Part shown: piece by piece, positions 24,085 to 35,222 of the stretch
Layout of the letters: the number at the start of each line of letters is the position of its first letter
Position numbering within the stretch: the stretch's first letter is position 1
Source: Salvator merianae
Lineage: Eukaryota; Chordata; Lepidosauria; Squamata; Teiidae
Direction of reading: 5' to 3'
Assembly (NCBI GenBank): GCA_003586115.2
Contig: QVOM02000049.1
Coordinates: 23,551,765-23,615,764, forward strand
DNA: 64,000 nucleotides
The notes under the pieces: generated by a model
Database searches by the model: none
The model's input: the letters and a program-made list of their open reading frames with translations, nothing else
What the model was told of the DNA's origin: nothing
Program-made: the position numbers and the translations under genes

Positions 24085-24366
24085 AAAAAAAATTTTATAC
24101 CACACATAGTTAAACTTTGGATTTTGCTGCCAAGAGGTGTGGTATAGGCTACTAGCTCTTGGATGGTTTCGTTAAAGGTTTGGACCAATTCATGGAAGTC
24201 AGGGCTATTGATGGCTGTTAGCCCTGGTGGCAAGAGGAGATGCTATGCCTCCAAAGGCCAGTGCTCGTGTCCTGCTGGTGAGCATCTGGTTGGCCACTGT
24301 GAGAAGAGACTGCTGGACTAGAAGGGCCATGGGTTTCATCCAGTGAGGTTTGTTCTTACATTCTTA
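24085..24366 (+). mobile_element. CR1-like LINE 3' end
   Basis: Reads CTTTGGATTTTGCTGCCAAG near the start, then GACCAATTCATGGAAGTCAG, GGTTGGCCACTGTGAGAAG, TGCTGGACTAGAAGGGCCAT and GTTCTTACATTCTTA. These blocks are in the same order as the other TTCTTA-tailed copies. Confidence 0.7.
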
Positions 24367-24667
24367 AAGGAAAAATAGATGAAGGCAGTGCAACTGGTGT
24401 TGAAAAAGAAGACGGTTAGCAGAAATCTCTATTGTAGTACACCTCTTCATTCAACAGGCCCATTAGTGCTGCTTTGAGAGAGGAGACCATCCTTGTAATA
24501 CCATATAAAAGGGCAAGGAAAAACAATTCTCCCTATTCAAAAATTAGCATGTTATCTTTGATCTGCTTTTGCATCATGCACAATCAGCCCAAGAAGAATA
24601 GATCCCAGTTACCAACAACTGAGCAATCTGCAGTCTAGACAGGGCAGGTAGCAGAGAGCAGGACTGC
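24367..24667. other. Short intergenic interval
   Basis: No feature recognised. Confidence 0.35.
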
Positions 24668-25002
24668 TGTCAGGTCCAGGTATGCCTGACATGTCTTAGA
24701 GGTTGCCTGCTATAAAGCTGATTGGGCAGAATCCCCAGGAAAGACAGGCGGATTGGCTGGAATTCCCAGATGGCTTGGCACAGGCTGATTGGGTGCAACC
24801 TCAGGGGGGCAGAGAGCATAAGCTGATTGGGTGTCATAGATATGTAAATAGTTTAAATGCGGTACTTGTACAGGTCAGGCCACTCCTGACATGAATAAGA
24901 TATTATGCTGAAATCACTTGTTCTATAATAAATCAAGTTCCTGTTTATTCTTATGAACTCGGAGTCCAGTTGTAATTTACAGTGACTGAGCTGAACATTA
25001 CA
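24668..25002 (+). mobile_element. Possible solo LTR, sense
   Basis: Begins TGTCAGGTCC and ends GAACATTACA (TG…CA). The first half carries four CTGATTGGG or related words (24716, 24749, 24784, 24821), which are inverted CCAAT boxes as in retroviral U3 regions. A TTTAAATG word near 24855 could be a weak TATA element, and AATAAA at 24927-24932 is followed by a T-rich stretch. Flanks are ACTGC (left) and GCTGC (right), an imperfect 5-bp duplication. No internal retroviral sequence or primer site is present. Confidence 0.5.
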
Positions 25003-26009
25003 GCTGCAATATTATACAAGCCAGTCAGGAGTCAATCCTGTTGAATTCAGCAAGACTGACATTGGAGTAGATGTGAATAGAACTGGACTATAAGAGAGCA
25101 GGACCAGAAGAAGCATTGGCCATGTATGCCAGGAATCAAAAACGGGCTTCTTTCTTGAAGGAGTGCACTAGAAGAAAAAGAGGGGAAAGGAGGAAAAGAA
25201 TAAGGTCTCATTTCAGTCTGAAAGGAGAAGGGTAAATGGAAGAGAAACATTAAGGAGGAATTATACATGGCCAAAAGCCATTAGGCAAAGAATTCACATA
25301 CTGATTTGAAATAGCAATTTAACTCTTTGGCTTCAGGAGTCTAGCAAAGAAAACAGAATTAAGGCAGCGTGATCCCTCCTGACAGTCCTTTGCTGTGTTC
25401 AAAAGCTCTCCCCTTTCGGCACAGGTATATTAACTTTAAGAACCTAACTGCTGCATAAGTGCCTTTAAACCCAGCTTAAGCCCTTAAATCTAGGAAAAGG
25501 CAAACAAGAGCAGTTATGACTATAAGATGGACTTGCTGCTCAGGTCATTGTCTATTTTTCTCTTATTCTGCGGTAGTGCATCCTTATCAGCTACGCCTTT
25601 GAGCAGGTAAGAAGGACTTGTGCCTTTTCTCTCCCTATCTCCTGCTCTTGGATGGGTCACAGCAGAACAGTCTACACAGACAGTCTGAACTGGAAGCATC
25701 TCCATTGAAACAGTGCTCTCTTTTTCACCACTCTCCCCTGCCTTCTCTCCATTTGTCTGTTAACATTCATTGGGAAAAGATAGGCAAAACTGCTGAAAGG
25801 GAGGTGGTTGCAGAAGGGAGGAGGCTTAAGTCTGGCCTGGTTCTTGCAACAGGTTGCTTCCACTGTTGCTGGCAGGTCATCCCGATGAGTGCCGATGCCT
25901 GGGAATGGAGGATGGTTTTCTTGGTGGCCTCCTTAACTCAGAATGGAGCCTTTTCATGGCTGAAATGCTGCAAGACAGATTTAGGGGTTCAGGTCCTTCA
26001 GGGTTAAGG
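25003..26009. other. Intergenic DNA, no gene seen
   Basis: Overlapping open frames at 25618-26007 on both strands lack domains and run into the microsatellite. Confidence 0.35.
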
Positions 26010-26101
26010 AGAAGGAGAAGAAGACGGAGAAGAAGAAGAAGAAGAAGAAGAAGAAGAAGAAGAAGAAGAAGAAGAAGAAGAAGAAGAAGAAGAAGAAGAA
26101 G

Positions 26102-26157
<56 letters not shown>

Positions 26158-26158
26158 C
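26010..26158. repeat. Compound (GAA)n-(CAA)n microsatellite
   Basis: AGAAGGAGAAGAAGACGGAG leads into about 25 GAA units and then about 18 CAA units. It abuts the antisense SINE that follows and is its expanded 3' tail, (TTG)n(TTC)n in the sense direction. Confidence 0.95.
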
Positions 26159-26435
26159 TTGGTTTTTATACCCCGCTTTTCTCGGCTGAAGCTGACTCAA
26201 AGCGGCTTACAAGGTTATTTTTTGCCTGAAGGCTTACATCTGTCTATCTTCCGCATGTGTGATGCTCCCTATTTATCTACTTGCAATTACTTGCTTTCGA
26301 ACAACTAGGTTGGCTGGAGCTGGAGGCCAGTAGAGGGTGCTCATCCCCTCTACACAGCAGACAGGGGCCTTGAACTCCGATCCTCCTATTGAAAGATCAA
26401 TGCCTTAGCCTTCTGCGCCACCGTGCCTCTGACCT
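26159..26435 (-). mobile_element. MIR/CORE-like tRNA-derived SINE, antisense
   Basis: On the plus strand it begins GGTTTTTATACCCCGC and ends with CTTAGCCTTCTGCGCCAC. The reverse complement starts with a tRNA-like head and ends GCGGGGTATAAAAACC followed by the TTG/TTC tail. Squamate SINEs of this type end in ATAAAAACCAACTC plus TTC repeats. This is known family structure recognised by eye. Confidence 0.65.
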
Positions 26436-28403
26436 GCGCCAAGGAGTAGCAGTGAGGGTCCCCAGCCACATAAACACGAGGAGCCATGGAAGCACGCTGT
26501 CTCACAGTAAGGGGCAAGAGTAGAGATGTGGCAATATTCCCCTTTAACCAGTGGCGGCCACTGGCTTTAAGTTCAGGTGTTTGCGCCCCGCGCAAAGCAT
26601 ACCAAGGCTGTTTGCGGGGCCTTACAACTAGACAAGTGCGGTTTGTAGTCCTAACATCAAACTTACAAGTATTCTATGACCCACCAGCTAGTTTCAATTC
26701 AATTGTTATTTTTGCCTTATTTGGACTTACAAAGAAATCCATCGTTAACATGCACATTCTGGAAGTGGGCTATTTCCAGACCCTGCAAAAATGTCATAAG
26801 ACTTCACATGTCACATGGACTACTCCAGCCATTGTTACCTGTCTGCATGGTAGTGGACCCCAGGAGTGTTCTCATGCCCAGGAGTGCTCCAGCTGAGAAT
26901 CCAGAGCACGGTGTGTGGAACCGGCATGCCCTGAGGCCAGCTGGTGTGACCCATAGGACCGTGCAGAAGCTGCCTACGGGTCAGAACATAAGGATTTGGC
27001 TTATGAAGATATACAATACTTGCTTCAAAAAGAGATCCAGAGAATTCTGGCAGAAATACGTTGCCTCCTTGGAACCCATGAGTTGCCTGAAAGGAGAAGC
27101 AAAGAATCTCCAGCTTAATTTGGGGGCATAGTGTTCCACCCCTGGAACATAATCACCACTGCCACTTGCACTTTTTGTCAAATGCAACAGGTGTGTAGTT
27201 AGAGAAAATCATAAAGGCAGCTTGAATTGTTGTATTCCAGACACCTTCACAGAATCTTAGCAAGACTTTATTTTAAGCAAACAAACTGCAACAGCTGGTG
27301 GATGTATATAAAAAAGTTCTGTTGGGTATGCCAAATTACAGAATCACTGTCAGACATAATATTGGCTCAGAATTCCAAATAATGTTTTATTTCTGATACT
27401 GTATTAAATTCTACTTTTTAAAATCCCTCTTAAGGCCCTGAACAGCCCAAACTGCCCAGAGGCTAAGTGCAGGTGTGGTTAATAGTTATTTAATGATTCT
27501 TCACAAGCACATGTATCTGTCTGAACATAAAGGCTGCCTGATCACAATCTCTTTTTTCTCCAGTACATTTTGTGCTGGCATCTTAGCAACCATTTCTCTA
27601 TTCTTCTCCCACATTCCTATTCCACAAAGCTTGTCTGCAGGTACTTTTCGGAACCACACCGCTACACACCTGCGACAGGATATCTCTTCTTGCCCTCTTG
27701 ACTTGAGCCTGAAATGGGAACCAAAAAAACAGAGAGACAAAATTCTTTACTTCCTTCTTTCAAGATTCATGAATGAGTTAAACAACTCAACCTCTCAAAG
27801 TTCTAATTTTGGATCTTTCTTTGCTCCAGAGGTGACTCATCCAAGTTAGAATCTCCACCCATCTGTATGTTTACACAATGAATACAAATACTGTTTAAGT
27901 CGCTAAGAATACAGTTATTGGTAAACAAGCATAAGCTACTTTTTGGAGCACCTGGAAACATAAATCTGAGATGAGATTTTCATTCCATTTAAATATTAAT
28001 AGAAATTATCCTAAGCTCTGCTAGAGTTGACATAACCATTAGAAAGAAAGAAAAGCTGTAAAACTCTATAGTCACTTGCCCAGATATAGAACTGGCTTCT
28101 AACACAATCTAAAAGTCAGATAAAGTTTATCTCTGTGCCTTGCTGAAAAGGCACACACCCTCTATGTGAAACTCATTTCATTAAAAACTAAGTGTTGATT
28201 TTATAATTGCCACAAAACAGTCCACACATAAAGCTGATTAGCAGCCTGCTAGAACACAATATGAAGTTAGCCTTAGAAATAAGTCCTGATGAAATTACAT
28301 AAAAAGGAATTCCTGGCTGTTCAGCACCAAGGTAAAATACAAGCCCCCAGTGCTCACCAATACCTTGTGGTTTCTGTTCAAAATATAATTATTTACAAAC
28401 AGT
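26436..28403. other. Intergenic DNA, no gene seen
   Basis: Frames at 26486-27131 and 27475-27849 have no recognised domain. 27850-28400 is AT-rich and unique-looking. Confidence 0.35.
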
Positions 28404-28417
28404 AACCACACAACAAG

Positions 28418-28619
28418 AGGAAGTGGCTATGGCTCAGTGATACAGCAAACTGCTTGGAGAGTAGAGGGTTGCTGGTTCAATCCTCAGCCTCTCCCCAGAA
28501 GTAGGCAATGGCAAACCACTTCTATATCCCTGCCAAGAAAACTGCATAGAAGTTCCCAAGGAGGTTCCCATGCAGTCAATCAAGAGTCGGCCATGACTCA
28601 GTGGTACCCAACAACAACA
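28418..28619 (+). mobile_element. Sauria-type SINE (tRNA head, Bov-B-like tail)
   Basis: The head GGCTATGGCTCAGTGATACA resembles a tRNA A box and GGTTCAATCC a B box, the pol III promoter pair. The body has CTGCCAAGAAAACTGCATAG, and the tail GAGTCGGCCATGACTCAGTG followed by CAACAACAAC resembles the Bov-B LINE end. Imperfect 14-bp flanks AACCACACAACAAG (28404) and AACCATACAATAAC (28620) look like a target duplication. Head and tail together match Sauria SINEs of squamates. Confidence 0.8.
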
Positions 28620-28633
28620 AACCATACAATAAC

Positions 28634-29440
28634 TTGCAGATACAATGATAAAGTACAGTCCATATTAAAAATACGATCTTTTGTTTCTTGCTCTTCCAAT
28701 TTTTACTTCTTTGAAGACTTCTTTACTTCTGTGGTTTGACAACCTATAGGAGATGAAAACACATCAAATGAGATAAAATGGCTTCTAGATTCTGCTATAT
28801 AAAAGAATAGAAACTGAGGCTCAGCCACATCCCATCAAAAAAAAGATCAAAAGTGGTAATACATGTCTTAGGCTGATGTCCCTATCCTATCTCTAAACCA
28901 TATTAAAGGCCATAAAATGTACGTCCAGAGTAAACCATATGCAACCACTTCTAAACTGCTTTTGAGCTGGGTTTTTTAAAAAATGCATATGGATGCTGCC
29001 AGGAAGACAGAAAATGACTAATTAATACATTGGAAATAAATATAAGACTTCCAGTTGCAAAAACATGTTTTTGCCAAAGAGATCTTTCCAATATTGCATA
29101 AACTAATTGCTTCAGAGATGATCCAGAATACACAGACTTTTGTTAGGACATAGCCACTGGAAAGATAAAAATGTAAACTGATGTTATACTTGCATCTTAG
29201 TGGCATTTCCCAAGTACAGGAGAATATATCACATATATTTTGGAATTCACCCAGAACTCTCTCATATAATTACAATAAATGCTTTAAAAGATTTTTTTGA
29301 CTCAGACATGCATTTGCCTGAGGACCTGTTGGTTGACAATATTCAGTTAGTATACAGAAAGTATGTTTCTGTATTCTGTGTGTTTCTTTTTGTTACTGTT
29401 TAATTTTTAAACCACATAGCTATACACTTTGAGGTCTGTC
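28634..29440. other. AT-rich intergenic DNA
   Basis: No gene. Unique-looking sequence; could contain regulatory DNA, but nothing in it proves this. Confidence 0.35.
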
Positions 29441-29472
29441 TTTGTGTGTGTGCGTGTGCGTGTGCGTGTGCA
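29441..29472. repeat. TG/CG-TG dinucleotide repeat
   Basis: TGTGTGTGTGCGTGTGCGTG-type tract with three regular GTGTGC units. Confidence 0.85.
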
Positions 29473-29572
29473 CACAAACACTGGGATATGTGATTATCAT
29501 CGGAATGTTGCATTGCATTCCTAGTTTTCCAGAAAGCTGTCTTCAGTGTAGATCAGCTTCTTAAATAACCAT

Positions 29573-29687
29573 GGCCTTTCTGGATTTATCCTGGAGTAGG
29601 GATCTGCTGTACTCTGCACTAGCATGCGGATGACAGATCCCTATTCCGGGATATAATACAGAATAAGGCCCAGTGCAGAAAGAGCCT
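29573..29687. mobile_element. Palindromic MITE, family P copy 1
   Basis: The left arm GGATTTATCCTGGAGTAGGG and the right arm CCCTATTCCGGGATATAATA are inverted versions of each other; the right end reads GAATAAGGCCCAGTGCAGAA. The same right arm is present at 39540-39583. Confidence 0.6.
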
Positions 29688-29735
29688 CGGACTTAGCTAC
29701 AGGCCATCCTCACTTTGCTACCCTTCAAGCATTTT

Positions 29736-30210
29736 AGGCCCTTTCCATTGTGGGCTAGACTACCAGTATCCCATGTTAAGGACTGTCTGCACTGTGGACA
29801 GCTCCTCCAGGTCCTGCCTCAAAGGCTCCAAAGTCCCCAGCCAGAACATCAAAGTTTCTAGCCAGAACTTTACAGCTGTGCATGCAGAAGTAGCACCCTT
29901 CCTGCACCGTTTCTGGATGCCCGGACAAAAAGGGTCTGGGCCTGATATACTAACCCACAGGACATGCTGTCTGCACACACTTCATGGTTCAGTATACTAT
30001 CAGTATCTGCTAGTAGACTACTTTTAACAGGTCCATCAGCAGAGTAGGATATGGTGCCATTTTGGCACTGTGTCCCACTTCATAGCTCCATCCTGTGCGG
30101 ATGAAACGTACTACCAGGGGTGGGGCCTCTGTTATTCTACAACAGCATGCAGAAGGCAAGGGCCTGTCACCCTCCATGGGCTCATATACCAGCCTATTTA
30201 GAAAAGGCCT
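29736..30210. mobile_element. Foldback MITE, probable copy F of the hairpin family
   Basis: Starts AGGCCCTTTCCATTG and ends TTAGAAAAGGCCT. A hairpin near 29780-29810 has the loop TGCACTGTG, the reverse complement form of the CACAGTGCA loop in copy B. Near 30050-30070 GTGCCA and TGGCAC flank TTT. The ends are diverged, so membership is tentative. Confidence 0.45.
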
Positions 30211-30976
30211 TAGTCTCTAAGCCCCATACATCTCATAACCATATTGGTTGGGGCTAAAGGAAGTTGTAAGATCACAGGCAGAGCACCAGGTCTGGAAGGC
30301 TACCCTCCCACAAGATACTTGCAGAGGAGCTACCCTTACCATGTCTCCAAAGAAGTAAACATTGGAAGAGCATGGGACAAAAGCCTTGTAAGAATATCTT
30401 TACGTTGCTGTTGTGACACCAAAAGCACACACCGTGTTCATGAAATACACAATGCATGTTCAAAACAGATCTATCCTCTAAGCAAAATCTTCTCTAGCAA
30501 TTTCCAGAGTGAAAAAGACTACAAAGGAAGATTATGTAACATAAACTAAATGGCCTGCCGATCTACATTTTGAAGGCTATGTAAGAACACATGTTTGCAA
30601 AAGCAGAAGAGAGAACAGATAATTGCACCTCATTTCACTGTTTCCTTCTTCATTTGCATAAAACAAATCTTAGGCAACTATGGAATTCTACCATGAAACT
30701 GTCTTTCCAGACCTGAGCAATTATTAGAGACTCATTGCATTTGCTTTCACCACAGTCATAAGTCGCGGTGTAACTTAATTTAGTAAAATATGCACACTTC
30801 ACTAGGTATCATTTCACAACTGCACAGTCAACACTCAACAGTTAATTCCACAGAGAGATCAGTAGGTCAAGAACAATGTGTTATTCCACAACTTCAGTCA
30901 AAACAGGATCAGTGTATGAAACATTTATTAAAAATTAGGCATTTTTTAACCATTTCCCCTAGTAATATAGCACTAT
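30211..30976. other. Intergenic DNA, no gene seen
   Basis: AT-rich, no recognised element. Confidence 0.35.
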
Positions 30977-30985
30977 ATGGTTAGA

Positions 30986-31171
30986 GTAGCTGTAGTTCAG
31001 TGGTAGAACAAATTGCCTGGAAAGCAGAGGGTTGCCAGTTCAGTCCACAACCTCTTTCCAGAAGTAGGCAATAGAAAATCACTTCTGTATTTCTGCCAAG
31101 AAAACTGCACAGAGGTGCCCACAGAGTCAACCAGAAGTCCGTCACAACTTGGTGATGCCCAACAGACCACA
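30986..31171 (+). mobile_element. Sauria-type SINE with 9-bp target duplication
   Basis: TAGCTGTAGTTCAGTGGTAG is the A-box head, followed by CTTTCCAGAAGTAGGCAATA, CTGCCAAGAAAACTGCACAG and GATGCCCAACAGACC. ATGGTTAGA flanks the copy on both sides (30977-30985 and 31172-31180), showing insertion by retrotransposition. Confidence 0.85.
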
Positions 31172-31180
31172 ATGGTTAGA

Positions 31181-31892
31181 AGCAAAGTAAATCCTCCATT
31201 CAAATGGTGCTTTCCAACTTGTTTTTTGACTTTGTTTATTTGGCCAAATCAGAGGGTCATATAAGTGGAAGGATTCAGGCTGGGGCAGTAAATCTGAATT
31301 TCCAATACCCAGCACTGAAACTCTTCCTATTACCCAGTGGGCAAGTAGCACGGAAGGACACGAGAGGGTTGGTGCTGCCTGAAGCAGTTTTGCTCGTGCT
31401 ATGTTTGGACCAGGAGGACCAGGAAGGGACTTTTCCAGCCCCTGCCTACTAGCAGCCTGGTGATCAGCTAAACAATGGTTCTGATGCCATTGCCACTGAA
31501 GTTAGGCAACAGCTGGAATTGCAGAAAAAGCAAAGCAGCTTATGACTATTGAAAAAAAAGTAGCACGCTACCCTAGCAGTTGGCCTGACTGAGGCCCAAT
31601 GTTTTGTATCAGTTGACCAGCTTTTGAGTCTGACTCATCCCAGGCTATTTTCTACATCTAGAAGTGGCTAAACTTTTCTGTTTCATTCTGCTTTTTGGAG
31701 GCATCAGTACTACAACAATATATAATTAAAAATGCAAACCCTGGTTCTACACAAAAAAAAGGGGGGGACGGTCTGCAGTGTTGTTGTTCAAACAGGGCAA
31801 TGATCCTAATTCACTCAGGATTTTTATTGGGTCGTTACTATTCTGCTTCATATCAAGTTGGATTCTCTCAATGGCTAGCATGTTTATCATAT
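31181..31892. other. Intergenic DNA, no gene seen
   Basis: Mixed composition; a small A/G run near 31752-31767. Nothing assigned. Confidence 0.35.
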
Positions 31893-32110
31893 ATTTTATT
31901 ATTTTTACTTATAGAATTTCTATACTTCCCTTCACTGTAGTTCCAGGATGGTGTGCAGGGTAAAACAACAAATGCAATTAAAAACAGTAGAACTATAAAG
32001 ATGAAATAAGACAATAAAACACTAAACTAAGAAAGTAAATTAAGTTTAAAAAAGGAATGGCCATTAAATTCTAGTTAAAAATAAAATAAAATTTTAAATT
32101 TTATTATAAT
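31893..32110 (-). mobile_element. LINE 3' end fragment, antisense (weak)
   Basis: TAGAATTTCTATACTTCCC followed by GGTGTGCAGGGTAAAACAAC resembles the reversed 3' block seen at 8138 and 53215 (CTGCCCTTCACC…AGGGCAGGT). An A-rich stretch follows. Confidence 0.4.
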
Positions 32111-32262
32111 ATAGTAAAATTATACTATCTCCTGCAATCTGTCAGGCTTAAGGTTGTTGAGGTCACTTAGGATTGATTCATTTCCATTCACATCGATGAT
32201 TCACTTTGGATTATGAAACTGGCTCCACTGAAAAGCATTTTGTTTGCATTCATGTAAGATGA
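32111..32262. other. Short interval
   Basis: AT-rich, nothing recognised. Confidence 0.35.
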
Positions 32263-32382
32263 TATAACCATTTCTGTACTTCTGCCAAGAAAACTGCATA
32301 GAGGTGCCCATGGGGATGCTATGCAGTCAATGAGGAGTCAGCCATGACTCGATGATACCCAACAACAGCAACAACAAAGAAG
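32263..32382 (+). mobile_element. Sauria-type SINE, 5' truncated
   Basis: Starts inside the body (CATTTCTGTACTTCTGCCAAG), continues with AGAAAACTGCATAGAGGTG and GAGTCAGCCATGACTCGATG, and ends with CAACAACAGCAACAACAAAG. The tRNA head is missing. Confidence 0.75.
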
Positions 32383-32689
32383 ATATACAAATGTTTGTTC
32401 TGTGATGTCGCATTCCAATACGGTGCAGTTATGAAGTGATAAAAACAGAGGCACTTGGGCTATATCTGTACACGGGAAAAAGAAATGGTTCAATAGCAGC
32501 TTAGGGGTGGTAGTGTCCACATGCTAGTGCCTTAATCAACATTAAAGGCTGAAAATACACTTCCAAAATGCATTTTCTGACTTCTAATGTGGATTAGAGG
32601 TGGAATTAGCATCAGCATTCTACCATCTCTAAGCCACTGTTGGATTGCTTTTTTAAAAATGCGTGTGGATGCAATCAGTGCTGCCCTTA
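32383..32689. other. Intergenic interval
   Basis: No feature recognised. Confidence 0.35.
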
Positions 32690-32790
32690 GATTAGAGGTG
32701 GGGAACCTGTGGACCTCCAGATGTTGCCAAATGACAGTTCCCATCTTCCCTGATCATTGGCCAAGATGCAGTCACATGGTTGCACAATCT
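32690..32790. mobile_element. Small palindromic MITE, half copy
   Basis: GAGGTGGGGAACCTGTGGAC followed by CTCCAGATGTTGCCAAATG and CAGTTCCCATCTTCCCTG is the left arm of a well-known reptile palindrome; the right arm is not clear. Confidence 0.55.
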
Positions 32791-35125
32791 CATCTCCTTG
32801 GCTTATACATTACACATAAGTCATGAAGTGCGGTCATTGTTATGTCTAGCTTACTGCTGTTGGTGTTGATTGGGGCCAGCTGTTTGGGGTTTCAGACAGG
32901 AGCTCTCCCTCACCATCCTAGCTGAGATGCTGCAACTGAACTTCGAGGAGGAAGACTTCATGTTGATCAGATGCTCTCAAGTTTTTAATCCTGGCTTTCA
33001 GCAACTGTAATAGCAAAGCACAGGTTCTTGGAAAGAAAAAAGAATGATACTTGTATACTGACACTTCTGCCCACATTTTAGGCATCTTCAAGTAGGGGCA
33101 TCCAGCCATCTCCCCTTGGAGGCATCCAAATTCTGCAACTTTTAAGGAGAAAAATCTTTTAGAACAGGTGTGAGATTTCCTATGCTGAAGCCATGGCTTC
33201 ACAGGCAGATCTCTTCATTGCATGCCCTACAGGGAACTGGCCACTCAGAGGATGGGCTTGGGTCTGGCTGAGGCAGTATGATCCATGCCACATTCTCACC
33301 TCCACGGGTGCTTCTCTTCATTACCTTCAGGGGGGCAAGAAAGCTGCACAAACTCTGCAGCCTCTCACAGGTTTCGTCTTTCAGCCAGTTTCATCCTAAT
33401 CAGATTGAAAGAGGAAAGGAATGATAACAGGAGAATGGAATGACATTTCCAGCTTCTCTTTCATTCCCTCTCTTCTGTTTTACATCCACTATCAAGAGAC
33501 AAGGAATATAGGATGGAAAAACCATCTTCTGCAGGTGGGTGGTGTGGACTGCTTTTCCCGCCATTAGGGTTAGGTGACCTATTTTATAGGCAGCACAATT
33601 CGTGCATATCTGCCATCCCATCCTTGTTGAAATTAAAGAGGGACAAAGAGGATTGATTCACCAAGGTCAGTTAAGAGAGCATCATCTTGTCCATCCCAGG
33701 TGTGCCAGCCAAGGACAGAGGGATGAACTTGCCAAGGACACAGAGTGAACCAATATTAATTCTTAAAAACCATAATAAGAAATAGATCTATGCACATATA
33801 TTGATTACATATGTTCCATTCATTTGGAAAAAGGAGGCATATCACTAACTTCTTTTCCTTGCCAATCTTAGCGTGAGCCACCGGCACTATAGCCAGAAGT
33901 TGGGCACAATCATTGTAGCTCAACAACAACTGGTGGGCCATGAGCAGAAATCTCTGTTCAAAAGCAGCATGTCTTCAGACCCAAGTACACACCTGTGGCT
34001 TTGCCCAGTCATCCCACTTCTCTGGGTTTCAAAGAAAGGGCAACATTTTGTCAGTGGTAAAATATCTGGCTCTTGATTCACATTCCATTGGTCACAGCTC
34101 TGATGAAATGTTTGGGTTACTTGAATGACATATGACATACACTGAAAATGAATGCCTTTGCTGGCAATGTTATCCTAAAATTAAACCCAAATTTTGCTAA
34201 GGTGCTCCATCAGGCAATTGTAAGACTGCAGGCTTGATTGTAGCAACCCTATCTGGAAAAGAAGACAGGGTCAACTTTACAAGTGTCATAGCCTATGATG
34301 CTAACTATATTTGCATAGAACTTAAACTGTAGTACTTGCTTTCACATAGAACGATCATAAAATGCTTCCTCTTTTATTCATTCTCTCAGCACAGCTCTCA
34401 AGAGTTTTCAAAAAACTACAGAAATTTTCATTTTAGAACAAAGCACTGAATATATGCACTCCAACATGCTTTATTAAAGGGCGGGTTTTCTAAAATACTT
34501 GTACTAAAAAACAGGACATCAAAGCGCTTTTGATGCAAAGTTTATTTAACAGGCTCAGCTTTTTCCGATGATTGTACTAATCCTCATAGATCCAAAGGCA
34601 ATACTATGTCTATTTAAACCATAGCAGGAAAGCCCATGGGGAGATCATCTACACAGCTTACATGAAAGCATATACACCCTTCACAGCAAGTTATGATACA
34701 TTATGGGAAAAATCTACCTACTTCAAATATTGTCTGCTGCTTCAATGAAATCTATAAATACAGATGCTTACTCTTGTGAAAAATGATATGACCAACATGA
34801 AGTGTATTGTTATTTTATGGAAGAGCATTATTAATTCAGAACAGAGTTTGCAACCCCAAATTTCAAAGTTTCTGAGACTCTCAGCTGTCTCCCATTTACA
34901 TGAAAAAATACCCTTTCAGGATCTTCAGGCTACAGATATTAATTTTAAACTGCACAGAGTACCAGATGAAGTTTTGGCAACCAGAGAATTAGTTCACTTA
35001 AACTAGATCTTCCATTCTCTGAGAGACTGCAGCCTAGTAATAAAGTATTTGCTTTGCATGTGAACAGTTACATTCCTGCTAACTCCAACTGTAGATGTAA
35101 ACATGCAGGTTACCATAAAACGGGT
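32791..35125. other. Long intergenic interval, no gene seen
   Basis: Both strands hold only short, domain-free frames. 34140-35100 is AT-rich and unique-looking. Confidence 0.4.
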
Positions 35126-35222
35126 TAGTCCACTGTGATCCTCCAGATGTTCCTGAACTACAGCTCCCATCGTTCAGTGCTAGTGATGTTCAGGAACATC
35201 TGAAGGGCCATAGTCTGGTAAC
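35126..35222. mobile_element. Small palindromic MITE, full foldback
   Basis: CTCCAGATGTTCCTGAACTA on the left is mirrored by ATGTTCAGGAACATCTGAAG on the right, with ACAGCTCCCATCGTTCAG between. Related to 4850-4960 and 32690-32790. Confidence 0.65.

Noticed and set aside
25854..26200. Poly-Arg, poly-Thr, poly-Val or poly-Leu proteins
   Set aside because: Pure translations of the GAA/CAA microsatellite.
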